34,660 bases of DNA from Acetobacteraceae bacterium (GTDB taxonomy: Bacteria > Pseudomonadota > Alphaproteobacteria > Acetobacterales > Acetobacteraceae). The notes under the pieces are model-generated. The model made no database searches, was not told the origin of the DNA, and saw nothing but the letters and a program-made list of their open reading frames with translations. The translations under genes were made by a program, and so were the position numbers. Shown here one piece after another: positions 19,067-27,107 of the stretch (position 1 is the stretch's first letter; each line of letters starts with the position of its first letter). The DNA lies in the NCBI GenBank assembly GCA_027449745.1, contig DAIDKZ010000114.1, positions 1 to 34,660 of the forward strand. Direction: 5' to 3'.

Positions 19067-19719
19067 TTGTCAGCGCCAAAATCAGGACGGTGCTCAACTC
19101 TCGGCGCCAACCTGCGCTCGGACCGTCGTGCCGCCAACCTGACGCAGGCAGCGCTGGCCGAGTGCGTCCAGGTTTCCCTGCCTACACGTCGGCAGGCCGA
19201 GCTCGGCCAGGGCGCGCTCGCAACCTACGCCGCCATTGCCGCAGCGCTCGGGACGGAAATCGGCGGCCGGTCGCTAACCTCCTGGGGAGACCCGCGGTGG
19301 GCGCCTGGCCACCTTGCCAAGGCGCCGGGGGATGAGCGGGCGTGGCGGAACTTGCCGGCATGAGCCCGACCACAGGGGCGCCAATCGAGAACGGCCAAGG
19401 CTGCTACCTGAACAGCATTGTGCGTCTTGGTGCGGCGCTGGGCGCGGCACTCCGGCTGTTGCCCAGGGGCTCCGCGGCGAAACTCTGGACGGCGGCCGCT
19501 GCGTCGTATGCGCACCAGGGCTGGACCACGCCCCCGAAATCCTGAGCGGCTGTACAGGGTCGCCGGCGGCGCGTTCGGGCTGAATCCGTGCTCGCCGGTC
19601 CAGAAGGGGCCGCGCGTGCCGGTTCGCGCACGTCTCCGCTTCGTGACCGACTATGACAGCCTCTCGCTGCCGTGGCCGCGCCAACGGTTTTCATGAACTC
19701 GCCTTACGGACGATGGAAA
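19067..19719 (+). pseudogene. Degraded XRE-HTH / Dam-like adenine methyltransferase fusion
   Basis: Pieces of one protein can be followed through all three frames. A first XRE-like helix-turn-helix lies near 19100-19260 (NLTQAALAECVQVSLPT, then QGALATYAAIAAALGTEIGG). RRRGMSGRG follows in a second frame. A second helix-turn-helix is in a third frame from 19342 (AELAGMSPTTGAPIENGQG, then LLPRGSAAKLWTAAA and HQGWTTPP). A methyltransferase-like block lies in the first frame around 19545-19690 (RLYRVAGGAFGLNPCS, PVRARLRF, DSLSLPW). The catalytic-type motif FMNSPYGR is in the third frame at 19690-19713. Phage-type Dam proteins usually show FDLDPC and NPPYGR; here they read FGLNPC and NSPYGR. Frameshifts, stops and truncation right after the motif mark a dead gene. 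Confidence 0.7.
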
Positions 19720-19819
19720 TCAGGCGCGTCAACGCCTCGCGCGAGGGCCGCACGCAGCAGCTAGGAAGCGGGCGCGACCCCCTTTTCAGGCTATGCTGTC
19801 TGCTGCTAGCTAATCCCCA

Positions 19820-21391
19820 ATGCTTCCGCACCCCCAAACCCAGCAGGACCCAAAGGCCGTGCGGCAATACCAATCCACCTCCGAACCGACAGCCCCTGCC
19901 AACACGGCCTCCGCCACGCCCGCCATGGCCCGTGCCCGTGAAGCGGTGTTCCAGCGGGAACTCGCGCGCCTGCTGCGCCAGCTCGCCGCCAATCAGGACC
20001 ATCTCACCCGGCTGGATGCGGAAATCGATGCCAAGAACCGCGATCTCGACTGGCTCGCTCGTCAGCTTGCCGAGCGTGACCAGCTTATCGCCAACCTCCA
20101 CGCCTCTCATTCCTGGCGCCTCACCGCCCCCATCCGTTCGCTCTCCCACCGGCTCCGGAAAATCATCCCGCTCTGCCGCCCGCCCCCGTCGGTGCCGGCC
20201 GGGGCGTCGGACGCCGCTCCCGCCATGGCCCCGCCACCGGCCATCCCGGCCCTGCCTTCCGGCGGCCCGGTCATGCTCATCATCTCCGACCATCTGCCCC
20301 TCTACGACCAGCAAAGCGGCGGGCTGCGCCTCAAAACCCTGATCGGCCTGATCGGCGAGGCCGGCCTGCGCATGGTCCATGCCTCGATGTTCGGCCCCGA
20401 TTTCCAGCCCGGCATCCTCGGCAACCCGGAAGCCCGCGCCCGTTACCAAGCCGCCTTGGGTGCCCTCGGCGTCACCGATTTCCTGTTCGGACCCGAGCAG
20501 ATCGATGGTTACCTCAAGGCCAACGGCAACGGCCTTGCCTGGGTGGTCATCGTCTTCCCCGATACCATGCACAAAATGCTGGCGCCCGTCCGTAGCCACT
20601 GCCCCGGCGCGCGCGTCGTCTACGACATGGTCGATTTCCATGGCCTGCGCATGCGCCGCGAGGCCGAATTGCGCCAGGATGCCGCCTTGCGCGACCAGGC
20701 CGCACGCCAGTTTAAGGCCGAAATCGCCGCCGCCCGCGCCGCCGATGTCACCATCGCCATCACCGAGGACGAACGCGCTGCCATGCTTCAGGCCGCGCCC
20801 GATGTCGTGGTCGAGGTTCTGCCCAATATTTTCGAAATTCCGGAACGGCAGTTCCCGGAGCCCTCTGCCCGGCGCGACCTGCTTTTCGTCGGCGGCTTCT
20901 GGCACCGTCCCAATGGCGACGCCATGCTCTGGTTTGCCAACGAGGTATTCCCGACCATCCAGGCGGAAATCCCCGATATCGTCCTGCGCATCGTCGGCGC
21001 CAATGCCGAAAACGAGGTGCTGGCCCTCGGTGCCCGCCCTGGCATCGAGATTCTCGGCTACGTCCCCGATCTCGATCCGCTATTCGACCGGCATCGCGTT
21101 TTCGTCGCGCCGCTGCGCTATGGCGCCGGCATGAAGGGTAAGGTCGGTCAGAGCCTTATCCATTCCCTGCCTGTCGTTGCTACCACCATCGGCGCCGAGG
21201 GCATGGGCCTAATTCCCGGCCAGCACCTGCTGGTCGCCGACGATCCCGCCGAATTCGCGGCCGAGGTGCTGCGTCTCCTGCGCGACGACGCGCTCTGGTC
21301 GCGGCTCGCCGCCAATGGTCGTGCGCATATCGCCGCGACCCTGTCCATCGAAGCCGTCCGCCCCCGCGTCAAGGAACTTTTCGGTGGCTGA
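19820..21391 (+). CDS. Glycosyltransferase family 4-like, with N-terminal coiled coil
   Basis: This is a cytoplasmic GT-B glycosyltransferase (523 aa). Residues about 37-100 are predicted coiled coil (AREAVFQRELARLLRQLA and after), ending in the SWRLTAPIRSL motif common in polysaccharide-cluster proteins. A Pro/Ala-rich linker follows, then two Rossmann-like halves. The C-terminal half has LLFVGGFWHRPNGDAMLWF and PLRYGAGMKGKVGQSLIHSLP, typical of GT4 donor-sugar binding. A stop at 19811 limits the start to 19820 or later. The ribosome-binding site is poor, so translation may begin downstream. It is the first of four genes overlapping by a few bases or nearly abutting. The sugar donor and acceptor are unknown. 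Confidence 0.87.
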   Translation: MLPHPQTQQDPKAVRQYQSTSEPTAPANTASATPAMARAREAVFQRELARLLRQLAANQDHLTRLDAEIDAKNRDLDWLARQLAERDQLIANLHASHSWRLTAPIRSLSHRLRKIIPLCRPPPSVPAGASDAAPAMAPPPAIPALPSGGPVMLIISDHLPLYDQQSGGLRLKTLIGLIGEAGLRMVHASMFGPDFQPGILGNPEARARYQAALGALGVTDFLFGPEQIDGYLKANGNGLAWVVIVFPDTMHKMLAPVRSHCPGARVVYDMVDFHGLRMRREAELRQDAALRDQAARQFKAEIAAARAADVTIAITEDERAAMLQAAPDVVVEVLPNIFEIPERQFPEPSARRDLLFVGGFWHRPNGDAMLWFANEVFPTIQAEIPDIVLRIVGANAENEVLALGARPGIEILGYVPDLDPLFDRHRVFVAPLRYGAGMKGKVGQSLIHSLPVVATTIGAEGMGLIPGQHLLVADDPAEFAAEVLRLLRDDALWSRLAANGRAHIAATLSIEAVRPRVKELFGG

Positions 21392-22085
21392 AATTCTTGT
21401 TGCCGGCATATACCTTGCCCATAAGCCCAATACCGCCGCGCATATCATGCTCGAATGCGCCGCCAGCAACCACCACCAGGTCCACCAGCGCTGGATCGCG
21501 CTCGCGCCGGACGGGCAGGGAAGTTACGATCTGCCGCTGACGGAACTCGTCGTCACCGAAAAAACTCCGAAATTCACCCTGCTCAACCGCCTGCTCGAAG
21601 ACCATCGAAACTTCGACTGGATCATGCTGACCGACGACGACGTCGAACTCGCCCCCGATTTCCTCGATACCATGACCGAACTGGCCGACCGGCACGATTT
21701 CGCCCTCTGCCAGCCCGCCCGCACCGCCGACAGTTTCATCGACCATCCGATCACGCAAATCATGCCCGGTCTCAGCGCCCGCCGCACGCGCTTCGTCGAA
21801 ATCGGTCCCGTTACCCTCATTCGGCACGACGCGGCGGAACTTCTGCTGCCGTTCCCGGAAGCGTGCGGCATGGGTTGGGGGCTCGATTTCGTCTGGCCTG
21901 TCGTGCTTGAACGCCAAGGGCTGCGGCTCGGCATCATCGATGCCGCGCCCGTTGCGCATCGCCTGCGCCGGCCCGTCAGCGAGTATGTTCATGCCGACGC
22001 CGATCGCCAGATGTTCGATCTGCTTGCCCAGGCGCCGCACCTGTCGCATGATGCCGCGTTCATGGTGCTGGAAGCCCATGCATGA
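21384..22085 (+). CDS. Glycosyltransferase (GT-A type), DxD-containing
   Basis: This is a 233-aa protein beginning at a GTG (VAEILVAGIYLAHKPN) preceded by AAGGA. It overlaps the preceding gene by 8 bases. Residues around 82-95 contain WIMLTDDDVELAPDF, with the acidic DDD expected to bind the metal and nucleotide sugar in GT-A enzymes. CGMGWGLDFVWPVVLERQG resembles the acceptor side of GT2-like enzymes. It is shorter than the average GT2 protein but appears complete, and overlaps the next gene by 4 bases. The specificity is unknown. Confidence 0.75.
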   Translation: MAEILVAGIYLAHKPNTAAHIMLECAASNHHQVHQRWIALAPDGQGSYDLPLTELVVTEKTPKFTLLNRLLEDHRNFDWIMLTDDDVELAPDFLDTMTELADRHDFALCQPARTADSFIDHPITQIMPGLSARRTRFVEIGPVTLIRHDAAELLLPFPEACGMGWGLDFVWPVVLERQGLRLGIIDAAPVAHRLRRPVSEYVHADADRQMFDLLAQAPHLSHDAAFMVLEAHA

Positions 22086-23110
22086 GCCTAAGCCTCTCGG
22101 CCCTGCTGACCACGCATAACCGGGCGCACCTCCTGCCGCGCGTGCTGGAAGGTCTGGCCGCGCAAACCCTGGACCGTGACCGCTTCGAAATCATCGTCAT
22201 CGACGACGGGTCCACCGACGATACGCCGCGAGTCCTCGCCGCCTGGCAGGATCGCCTCAGGCTGCGTATTTTCCGCCAGCGCCAGGCCGGCTTAGCCGCG
22301 GCCAAGAATCTCGGCGTATTTGCTGCGACCGCGCCCATTCTCGTCTTTCTCGACGACGACGACGTGGCAACCCCCGGCCTGTTTGTGGCGCATCTCGCCG
22401 CGCATCTCGCCATGCCGGCGCCGGAGGTCGCGGTACTCGGCCTCACTACCCTCGACCCGGAAATCCGTGATCTGCCGGTCATGCGCCATGTCACCGAGGT
22501 CGGCTGTCAGTTGTTTTCCTATGGCTGGATGCAGCGCGGCCAGGTACTTGACCATACCGGTTTCTGGGGCGGGCGCAGTTCGGTCAAGCGCGGCCTGCTG
22601 GTGCGTCATGGCGTCTTTCACCCCGATTTCACCTTCGGCTGCGAGGATATCGAGCTCGGCTTCCGCTTGCGCCGGCACGGGCTTTCTGTCCGGTTCGAGC
22701 CACGTGCCCATACCGTCATGATCCGCGCCCTCAGCTTCGACCAGTTCTGCCATCGCTCCTACCGCCAGGGCCTTGCCCAGTACCGCTTCGCCACCCTCCA
22801 CGACGGCCCAGAAATTCGTCGATATTGCGAAATCGATGCCGCCTTCGCGGCCTGGTCGCGGGACCGTTTGGCCTATGCCGGGCATATGCGCTGGACGCGC
22901 AACCTCGATCGTGCCGCGAATGCGTGCCAGTCGGCCGGACTGCCGCCCGACCCCACCCTCCAGTCGACCCTCGACGAGGCGTATCGGCGCGCCTTTTTTC
23001 TCTCGCGCGCGAAGGGTGTGGCCGATGCCGCCGCCGCCGCCAGGGTTCGTCCCGCCCCCCGCTTCGGCAGCGTTCTCGAATATGGCCTCGCCGCCTCCGG
23101 CCGCGCCTGA
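22082..23110 (+). CDS. Glycosyltransferase family 2
   Basis: This is a GT2 enzyme (342 aa). The N-terminal SALLTTHNRAHLLPRVLEGL and IIVIDDGSTDDTPRVL form the nucleotide-sugar site, and VFLDDDDVATPGLF carries the DxD metal motif. GCEDIELGFRLRRHG matches the (E/D)D-containing acceptor region with the catalytic base (CEDIELGFRLR). The start overlaps the previous stop as ATGA. It probably adds one sugar to a surface glycan such as O-antigen or exopolysaccharide. Confidence 0.93.
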   Translation: MSLSLSALLTTHNRAHLLPRVLEGLAAQTLDRDRFEIIVIDDGSTDDTPRVLAAWQDRLRLRIFRQRQAGLAAAKNLGVFAATAPILVFLDDDDVATPGLFVAHLAAHLAMPAPEVAVLGLTTLDPEIRDLPVMRHVTEVGCQLFSYGWMQRGQVLDHTGFWGGRSSVKRGLLVRHGVFHPDFTFGCEDIELGFRLRRHGLSVRFEPRAHTVMIRALSFDQFCHRSYRQGLAQYRFATLHDGPEIRRYCEIDAAFAAWSRDRLAYAGHMRWTRNLDRAANACQSAGLPPDPTLQSTLDEAYRRAFFLSRAKGVADAAAAARVRPAPRFGSVLEYGLAASGRA

Positions 23111-23111
23111 C

Positions 23112-24401
23112 ATGACCGGCGCCGTCTATGATGCCGCCTTCTACGCCGATCAGGGCGACGAAAGCCTCGCTTCCGCCCGCATCGTGTTCCCGCTAATTCT
23201 CGCCGCCCTTAATCCCGCGCGGATCGTGGATATCGGTTGCGGCGTGGGCACCTGGCTCGCCGCCGCCGCCGAGTGCGGCATCGCCGATACCCTCGGCGTC
23301 GATGGCAACTATGTCGATCGCGCCGCATTGCGCATCCCGCCCAATCGCTTCCTGCCCGCCGATCTCGCCGAACCGGGCCTGCCGCGCCGTATCGCCGAAC
23401 ATCACCCGGCGGGTTTCGATCTCGCCCTCTGCCTCGAGGTCGCCGAGCATCTGCCCCACGCGCGCGCGTCGGGCTTCATCGCCGAACTCTGCGCGCTTGC
23501 CGATGTCGTCGTCTTCTCGGCGGCGCTGCCGTTCCAATACGGTACCGATCATATCAACGAACAATGGCCGGAATTCTGGGCTATCCTGTTCCGCGCCAAC
23601 GGCTTCCGATGTTTCGACCCCTGGCGCGACCGGATCTGGAGCCATCCGCGCGTCGCTTGGTGGTACGCGCAGAATCTGCTGGTCTTCGCGCGCGAAGGCA
23701 GCCCCGCGGCCGCAACGCTCCCCCATGCCGCTGATGCAACGCCGCTCGCGCGTGTTCATCCGCTATGCTGGCTCTCCGGCACGCTCAATCTTTGGCGTCC
23801 TTACCGCGCCGCCGCCCGGGACGAGGAACCCGCCGATTATCGCGCCGTGCGAAATGCCTGGGCGCAAGGGGCGACCACCCCGCCGGCACTCGCCGCCCTG
23901 GCACGCGCCACCGCCAATCCTGACGCGCCCGACCGATTTCCCCTGACCCGAACGATCATCGCTGATCCCGAAGCGATGCTTGCCGCCGCCGAAACCGCAA
24001 GCGCCCAGGCCGTTGCCGAACGCGACCGGCTCGCCGGGGAAATCCACACCCTACGTGCGGATATCGCTAACCTTGAGGCCGATCTCGCGGCACTCACCGC
24101 CGATCGCGACCGGCAGACCGGGGAAATCCTCGCGCTAGGCGCAAAAATCTCGGCGGCCAATGCCACGAACCAGCTTCTCGAAGCGGCGAACAGTACTCTG
24201 CGCCAGCAGGTCGCCAAACAGGAAACCCATCTCGCCGAGCTGTTTGACCGCGCCCAATGCGCCGCTGCCGCCGGCGCCGAACGCGACGCCATCCGGAAGG
24301 AACTCGCAGCCGCGCATCACCTGCTGACGTGCATGCGGGAATCCACCTCCTGGCGCCTTACCCGTCCCCTGCGCCGTCTGCGCGGCTTTCGCAGCCCTTA
24401 A
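23112..24401 (+). CDS. SAM-dependent methyltransferase with C-terminal coiled coil
   Basis: This is a 429-aa protein starting at the ATG one base after the previous stop codon. The N-terminal half is a class I methyltransferase: IVDIGCGVGTWLAAAAECG binds SAM, LALCLEVAEHLPH is the post-II motif, and a conserved LPFQYGTDHINEQWPEFWA follows. Residues about 270-410 form a long heptad-rich coiled coil (AERDRLAGEIHTLRADIANL and after). The protein ends in ESTSWRLTRPLRRLRG, the same SWRLT motif as in the first glycosyltransferase of the cluster. It probably methylates a nascent glycan, with the coiled coil organising partners. The acceptor is unknown. Confidence 0.85.
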   Translation: MTGAVYDAAFYADQGDESLASARIVFPLILAALNPARIVDIGCGVGTWLAAAAECGIADTLGVDGNYVDRAALRIPPNRFLPADLAEPGLPRRIAEHHPAGFDLALCLEVAEHLPHARASGFIAELCALADVVVFSAALPFQYGTDHINEQWPEFWAILFRANGFRCFDPWRDRIWSHPRVAWWYAQNLLVFAREGSPAAATLPHAADATPLARVHPLCWLSGTLNLWRPYRAAARDEEPADYRAVRNAWAQGATTPPALAALARATANPDAPDRFPLTRTIIADPEAMLAAAETASAQAVAERDRLAGEIHTLRADIANLEADLAALTADRDRQTGEILALGAKISAANATNQLLEAANSTLRQQVAKQETHLAELFDRAQCAAAAGAERDAIRKELAAAHHLLTCMRESTSWRLTRPLRRLRGFRSP

Positions 24402-24498
24402 GCGTCCCCCCGTTGCCTCCCTCCGCGATCGTTCTTCCGTATCCGACGCCGGGGGTGACATGAATACAGGCGCCCGGACGCTGAGATTTCTGTTGGGG

Positions 24499-24809
24499 TG
24501 ACCTGCTCCGGAATTTTCGGGCCGCTCGGAAGTTGAGAGAGTGGCTCTCCGGATGGAGGGAGCGATGCCGCAGTCGAGGTTCACGGACGAGCAGGTGGTG
24601 GGGGTCATCCGCGAGGCGGACCGGAAACCGATGGCGTTCGCGGCGCAGGTAGCAAGAACAGCGCCCCGCGATTTAACGGGCCGGGACACTGCGGTCTGTG
24701 GGGCCTCCACGACCGGGCCCGTTGCATCACGGCCCTGCCTGGGGCAACAGCAGCGAGCAGGAGCCGGACTCTCAAGTTAGCCGTGGTCCGAAAATCCGGG
24801 GGCAGGTCA
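24499..24809 (+). mobile_element. Internally deleted IS3-family element with both ends
   Basis: The two ends are imperfect inverted repeats: the left end begins TGACCTGCTCCGG and the right end, read inward, begins TGACCTGCCCCCGG. About 21 of the first 25 positions match. Only about 311 bases lie between, far below a full IS3-family element (1.2-1.5 kb), and both transposase ORFs are lost apart from the orfA start. No target duplication is evident: the bases beside the ends are GGG and GAG. It abuts a truncated IS5-type transposase on the right. Confidence 0.75.
24565..24660 (+). pseudogene. IS3-family transposase OrfA, N-terminal fragment
   Basis: From the ATG at 24565 the reading MPQSRFTDEQVVGVIREADR is the classic start of IS3-family OrfA. 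Family similarity fades after about 30 residues, before the helix-turn-helix would be complete, which marks the deletion inside the element. Confidence 0.8.
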
Positions 24810-25241
24810 GAGAACCGACATGGCCTCATTGTCGGCGCCACCGCCACCCGTGCCTCGGGCCATGCCGAGCGGCTGGCGGCACAGCATCTCATCGAACCGC
24901 ATGCCGACCGGCCTCAGCGTATCACCGTCGGCGCCGAGAAGGGCTTCGACACCCAGAACTTCGTCGCCGAGATGCGCGAGATCAACGTCACCCCGCACGT
25001 GGCGCAGAACGACAACGGGCGGCGCTCGGCCATTGATGGCCGCACCACCCGCCATCCCGGCTATGCGGTCAGTCTGCGCATCCGCAAGCGCATCGAGGAA
25101 GCCTTCGGCTGGGCCAAGACGGTCGCCGGACTGCGCAAGGCGCGGCACCGAGGGCTGCCGAAGATCGGCTGGCAGTTCACCTTCGCGATGGCCGCCTACA
25201 ACCTGATCCGCCTGCCCAGGCTGCTCGGAGCAGCGGCATGA
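24810..25241 (+). pseudogene. IS5-type DDE transposase, C-terminal fragment
   Basis: The reading from SENRHGLIVG to the stop at 25241 (about 143 aa) is the C-terminal half of an IS5-type DDE transposase. ENRHGLIVGATATRA and IGAEKGF-like ITVGAEKGFDTQNFV hold the middle region, and RIRKRIEEAFGWAKTVAGLR contains the catalytic glutamate block. FAMAAYNLIRLPRL is the typical end. The N-terminal half, with the DNA-binding part and first Asp, is missing where the IS3-type end begins, so the gene cannot be active. Confidence 0.85.
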
Positions 25242-25500
25242 CGCCCCGAACCTGCACAAACGGAACCTGCACAAACCCTGCCGCCCAATCCCCCAATCAC
25301 CCGCCCCGACGCACCACAGGCACCCGACGCACGTAGATGTCTCCGAAAAACGAACGATCCACCGCAATCCGCCCCGCTTTTCAGCAGTCTGCTACGAAGC
25401 CAGTGGGACCCCATGCCTCGGGGGTCCCTTTTGAATGCCGATCACCCCCAAAACGGGGTCCTTATTCCACGCCGAATGACAGGTTACACGCAACTGTGCG
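25242..25500. other. IS5-type 3' non-coding end and flank
   Basis: This gap has no gene. A tandem direct repeat GGAACCTGCACAAA-like pair (around 25249 and 25263) follows the transposase stop. TTTTCAGCAGTCTGCT near 25378-25393 resembles the terminus of an IS5-type element and may be its right end. Two hairpins follow, the first listed separately. Confidence 0.4.
25405..25432 (+). terminator. Intrinsic terminator downstream of the IS remnants
   Basis: GGGACCCC (25405-25412) and GGGGTCCC (25421-25428) form a perfect 8-bp stem with an 8-base loop, followed by TTTT on the plus strand. It may originally have served the glycan operon now separated from it by the IS remnants. A second small hairpin (ACCCC, CGGGGT) lies near 25444-25460. 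Confidence 0.7.
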
Positions 25501-26166
25501 TTAAAGCGCAAAAGGATTAGCCTGTTGGGCATATTTTTCGGTCATCTGCAGGATATATGGAGATGTATTCCATTCTCCGATGTAGCGGTCAGTAGACTGT
25601 TTTTGGAACACGAGAGACTTTCCCATGTCCAGCGATAGAGAAAATCTGGGGTCTTGGCTCAAGAAACGTCCTAGTTCCTTGACCGAATGGAGCTGGACGT
25701 CGTCGATCATCAAATAGCCACCGTTACTGAGCATAAAATTCACATAAAAGAAATCTACGAAAACTGTAGGCCAATTGTGGCCACCATCGATAAGCGCGAA
25801 GTCCAGAAGCGGCTCGCCCTCTCGTGTGGAACGCGCGATATCTGGCAAGACCCATTCAGATAGATTTTGCTTTATATCGAGAAAAGTGGATGAAATCCCC
25901 GCTTGCGCTAGGAAGCTTCGAATGCGTTCGAGGACGCCGCCATCGGGGCAAATGACCGTGTGTCGCGCCGGGTCTAAAAAACAAATCGTAATTGTTGAAT
26001 TGCCAGCCCCAGTTTCCAGTGTCACCGGCCTGTGCGGCAGCCTGGTTGACAGGAACTCGTGAAGTTCTTTGAGTTGTGACGCTTCAAATCCGCCACTGTT
26101 CCAAGTTTTTCCACCATCCCAAGTATGCAGATGCGGGATCTGCGCAAGATATTCATCAAATTCCAT
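25501..26166 (-). CDS. Class I SAM-dependent methyltransferase-like protein, probably acquired
   Basis: This is a 221-aa protein starting at ATG 26166 (MEFDEYLAQ), with GAGG 6 bases upstream; a TTG at 26217 would add 17 residues. TLETGAGNSTITICFLDP looks like motif I of a Rossmann methyltransferase. FALIDGGHNWPTVFVDFF and GGYLMIDDVQLHSVKEL match the motif IV/V pattern of the Methyltransf_24-like group (often linked to glycan or small-molecule methylation). Its base composition is visibly more AT-rich than its neighbours, and it lies between transposase scraps, so recent horizontal transfer is likely. Its role is unknown. Confidence 0.78.
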   Translation of the reverse strand: MEFDEYLAQIPHLHTWDGGKTWNSGGFEASQLKELHEFLSTRLPHRPVTLETGAGNSTITICFLDPARHTVICPDGGVLERIRSFLAQAGISSTFLDIKQNLSEWVLPDIARSTREGEPLLDFALIDGGHNWPTVFVDFFYVNFMLSNGGYLMIDDVQLHSVKELGRFLSQDPRFSLSLDMGKSLVFQKQSTDRYIGEWNTSPYILQMTEKYAQQANPFAL

Positions 26167-26264
26167 GATGGCCTCATCAGTTCCGACGCGAAGTGTTCTC
26201 GTCGACCTAGTCCTCAAGGCATTCCGGCGAAAAGCTCATCTGCGTGCGGTCAAGGCCCTGAGAA

Positions 26265-26303
26265 GGGTCTCCTTGGGAACCGCTATTCCCACGAAGGAGA
26301 CCC
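26265..26303 (+). promoter_or_regulatory. IS200/IS605-type leader hairpin over the tnpA ribosome-binding site
   Basis: GGGTCTCCTT (26265-26274) pairs perfectly with AAGGAGACCC (26294-26303), with an inner GGGAA/TTCCC stem. The 3' arm contains the AAGGAG Shine-Dalgarno of the tnpA fragment two bases downstream. IS200 is known to keep transposase translation low by such a structure. Confidence 0.8.
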
Positions 26304-26305
26304 CA

Positions 26306-26400
26306 ATGACGCAGTTGCATCACCAGAACCATGCCACATGGGAGTGCAAATGTCATGTCGTTTCATCCCGAAATATCGCAAGAAGGTAACCGGGGCAAAA
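26306..26400 (+). pseudogene. IS200/IS605 TnpA (Y1 transposase), N-terminal fragment
   Basis: From ATG 26306 the reading NHATWECKCHVV is the start of an IS200-type TnpA. The expected continuation FIPKYRKKV is present but one frame away, so a frameshift lies near 26360. The similarity ends by about 26400, before the HUH motif and catalytic tyrosine, so this fragment is inactive. Confidence 0.8.
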
Positions 26401-26416
26401 GTCCGGGCATGACTGC

Positions 26417-26716
26417 CTATGAGGCGGGTTGGCCGCGGCAGCGGACGAGGTGTGGGAGATAGGGGACGGACCGGCTGCCTGGGACGCGGAGGCGGTGGCC
26501 GCGGTAGTCCCAGAAGGCGACGCCGAGCTTGCCGCAGGTGTTGGCGAGGCCGAGGAAGGCGTCGCGGCAGCGGCGGTAACCAGGCGGCACCGAGAAGGCC
26601 AGCATCTTCGCCACCGTCCGAGGGTCAATCCCAAAACGCCGCGCCGCCTCACGACGGCTCATCCCCTCAATCCGCACCGCGTAGCGGACCCGACCATACA
26701 GTTCCACGAGCTTCAT
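26417..26716 (-). pseudogene. IS21 IstA N-terminus fused to another transposase tail
   Basis: From 26716 leftward the reading VELYGRVRYAVRIEGMSR then REAARRFGIDPRTVAKML is the helix-turn-helix start of an IS21 IstA transposase (about 48 residues, ending AFSVPPGYRR). It then joins a different segment, CRDAFLGLANTCGKLGVAFW then DYRGHRL and VPYLPHLVRC, which looks like the C-terminus of another transposase whose family I cannot name. The DDE core is absent. The short chimera is open to its stop at 26417 and is presumably a deletion product. Confidence 0.7.
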
Positions 26717-26816
26717 CCCCCAGCCCTCTGCGCTCAACGCAAAGAGCTTCACACCGATGGACTTTTACACCGGCGCAGCCAGACCACCCGGCCGCTTCCG
26801 TGAGGGAGTTTGTCTC

Positions 26817-26966
26817 CGGCGCGTACAGTTTCTCGATGCGGCTGTGTGCGAGCGGCTCGACCAGGCCGGCCAAGCCAGGGTTCTGCTCGCGCAGTGCGGC
26901 GAGGGACGCCCTGGCCGCAGCCACAGCGCGGGCAGCCTGCCGCAAGGCGGTGAGAGGCGGACCGGT
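26817..26966 (-). pseudogene. Fragment resembling the TraA C-terminus
   Basis: About 50 residues on the minus strand (AARAVAAARASLAALREQNP then GLAGLVEPLAHSRIEKL) align with the tail of the intact TraA in this window (AWRAAQAIAADPALLAALRA then QDPGLARHVEALARSRLDTL). The surrounding frame carries no other TraA domain. It is a relic of a second copy of the element, not a gene. Confidence 0.55.
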
Positions 26967-27107
26967 TCTTTCTTCCCGGCCCCGGTGCCCAGCCAAGCGG
27001 CGGCGCACCCGGTCGACCATCGTGGCGACAGGGGTCGCGGCCAGCGTTGCGACCTGACACCCCAGCACGCAGCGCGCATGGCAGCACGGGTCCGGTCGAG
27101 TCTTTTC

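Noticed and set aside
24541-24780. 79-codon ORF as a complete small protein
   Set aside because: Only the first 30 or so residues from ATG 24565 are meaningful (OrfA start); the remainder is deletion-junction sequence.
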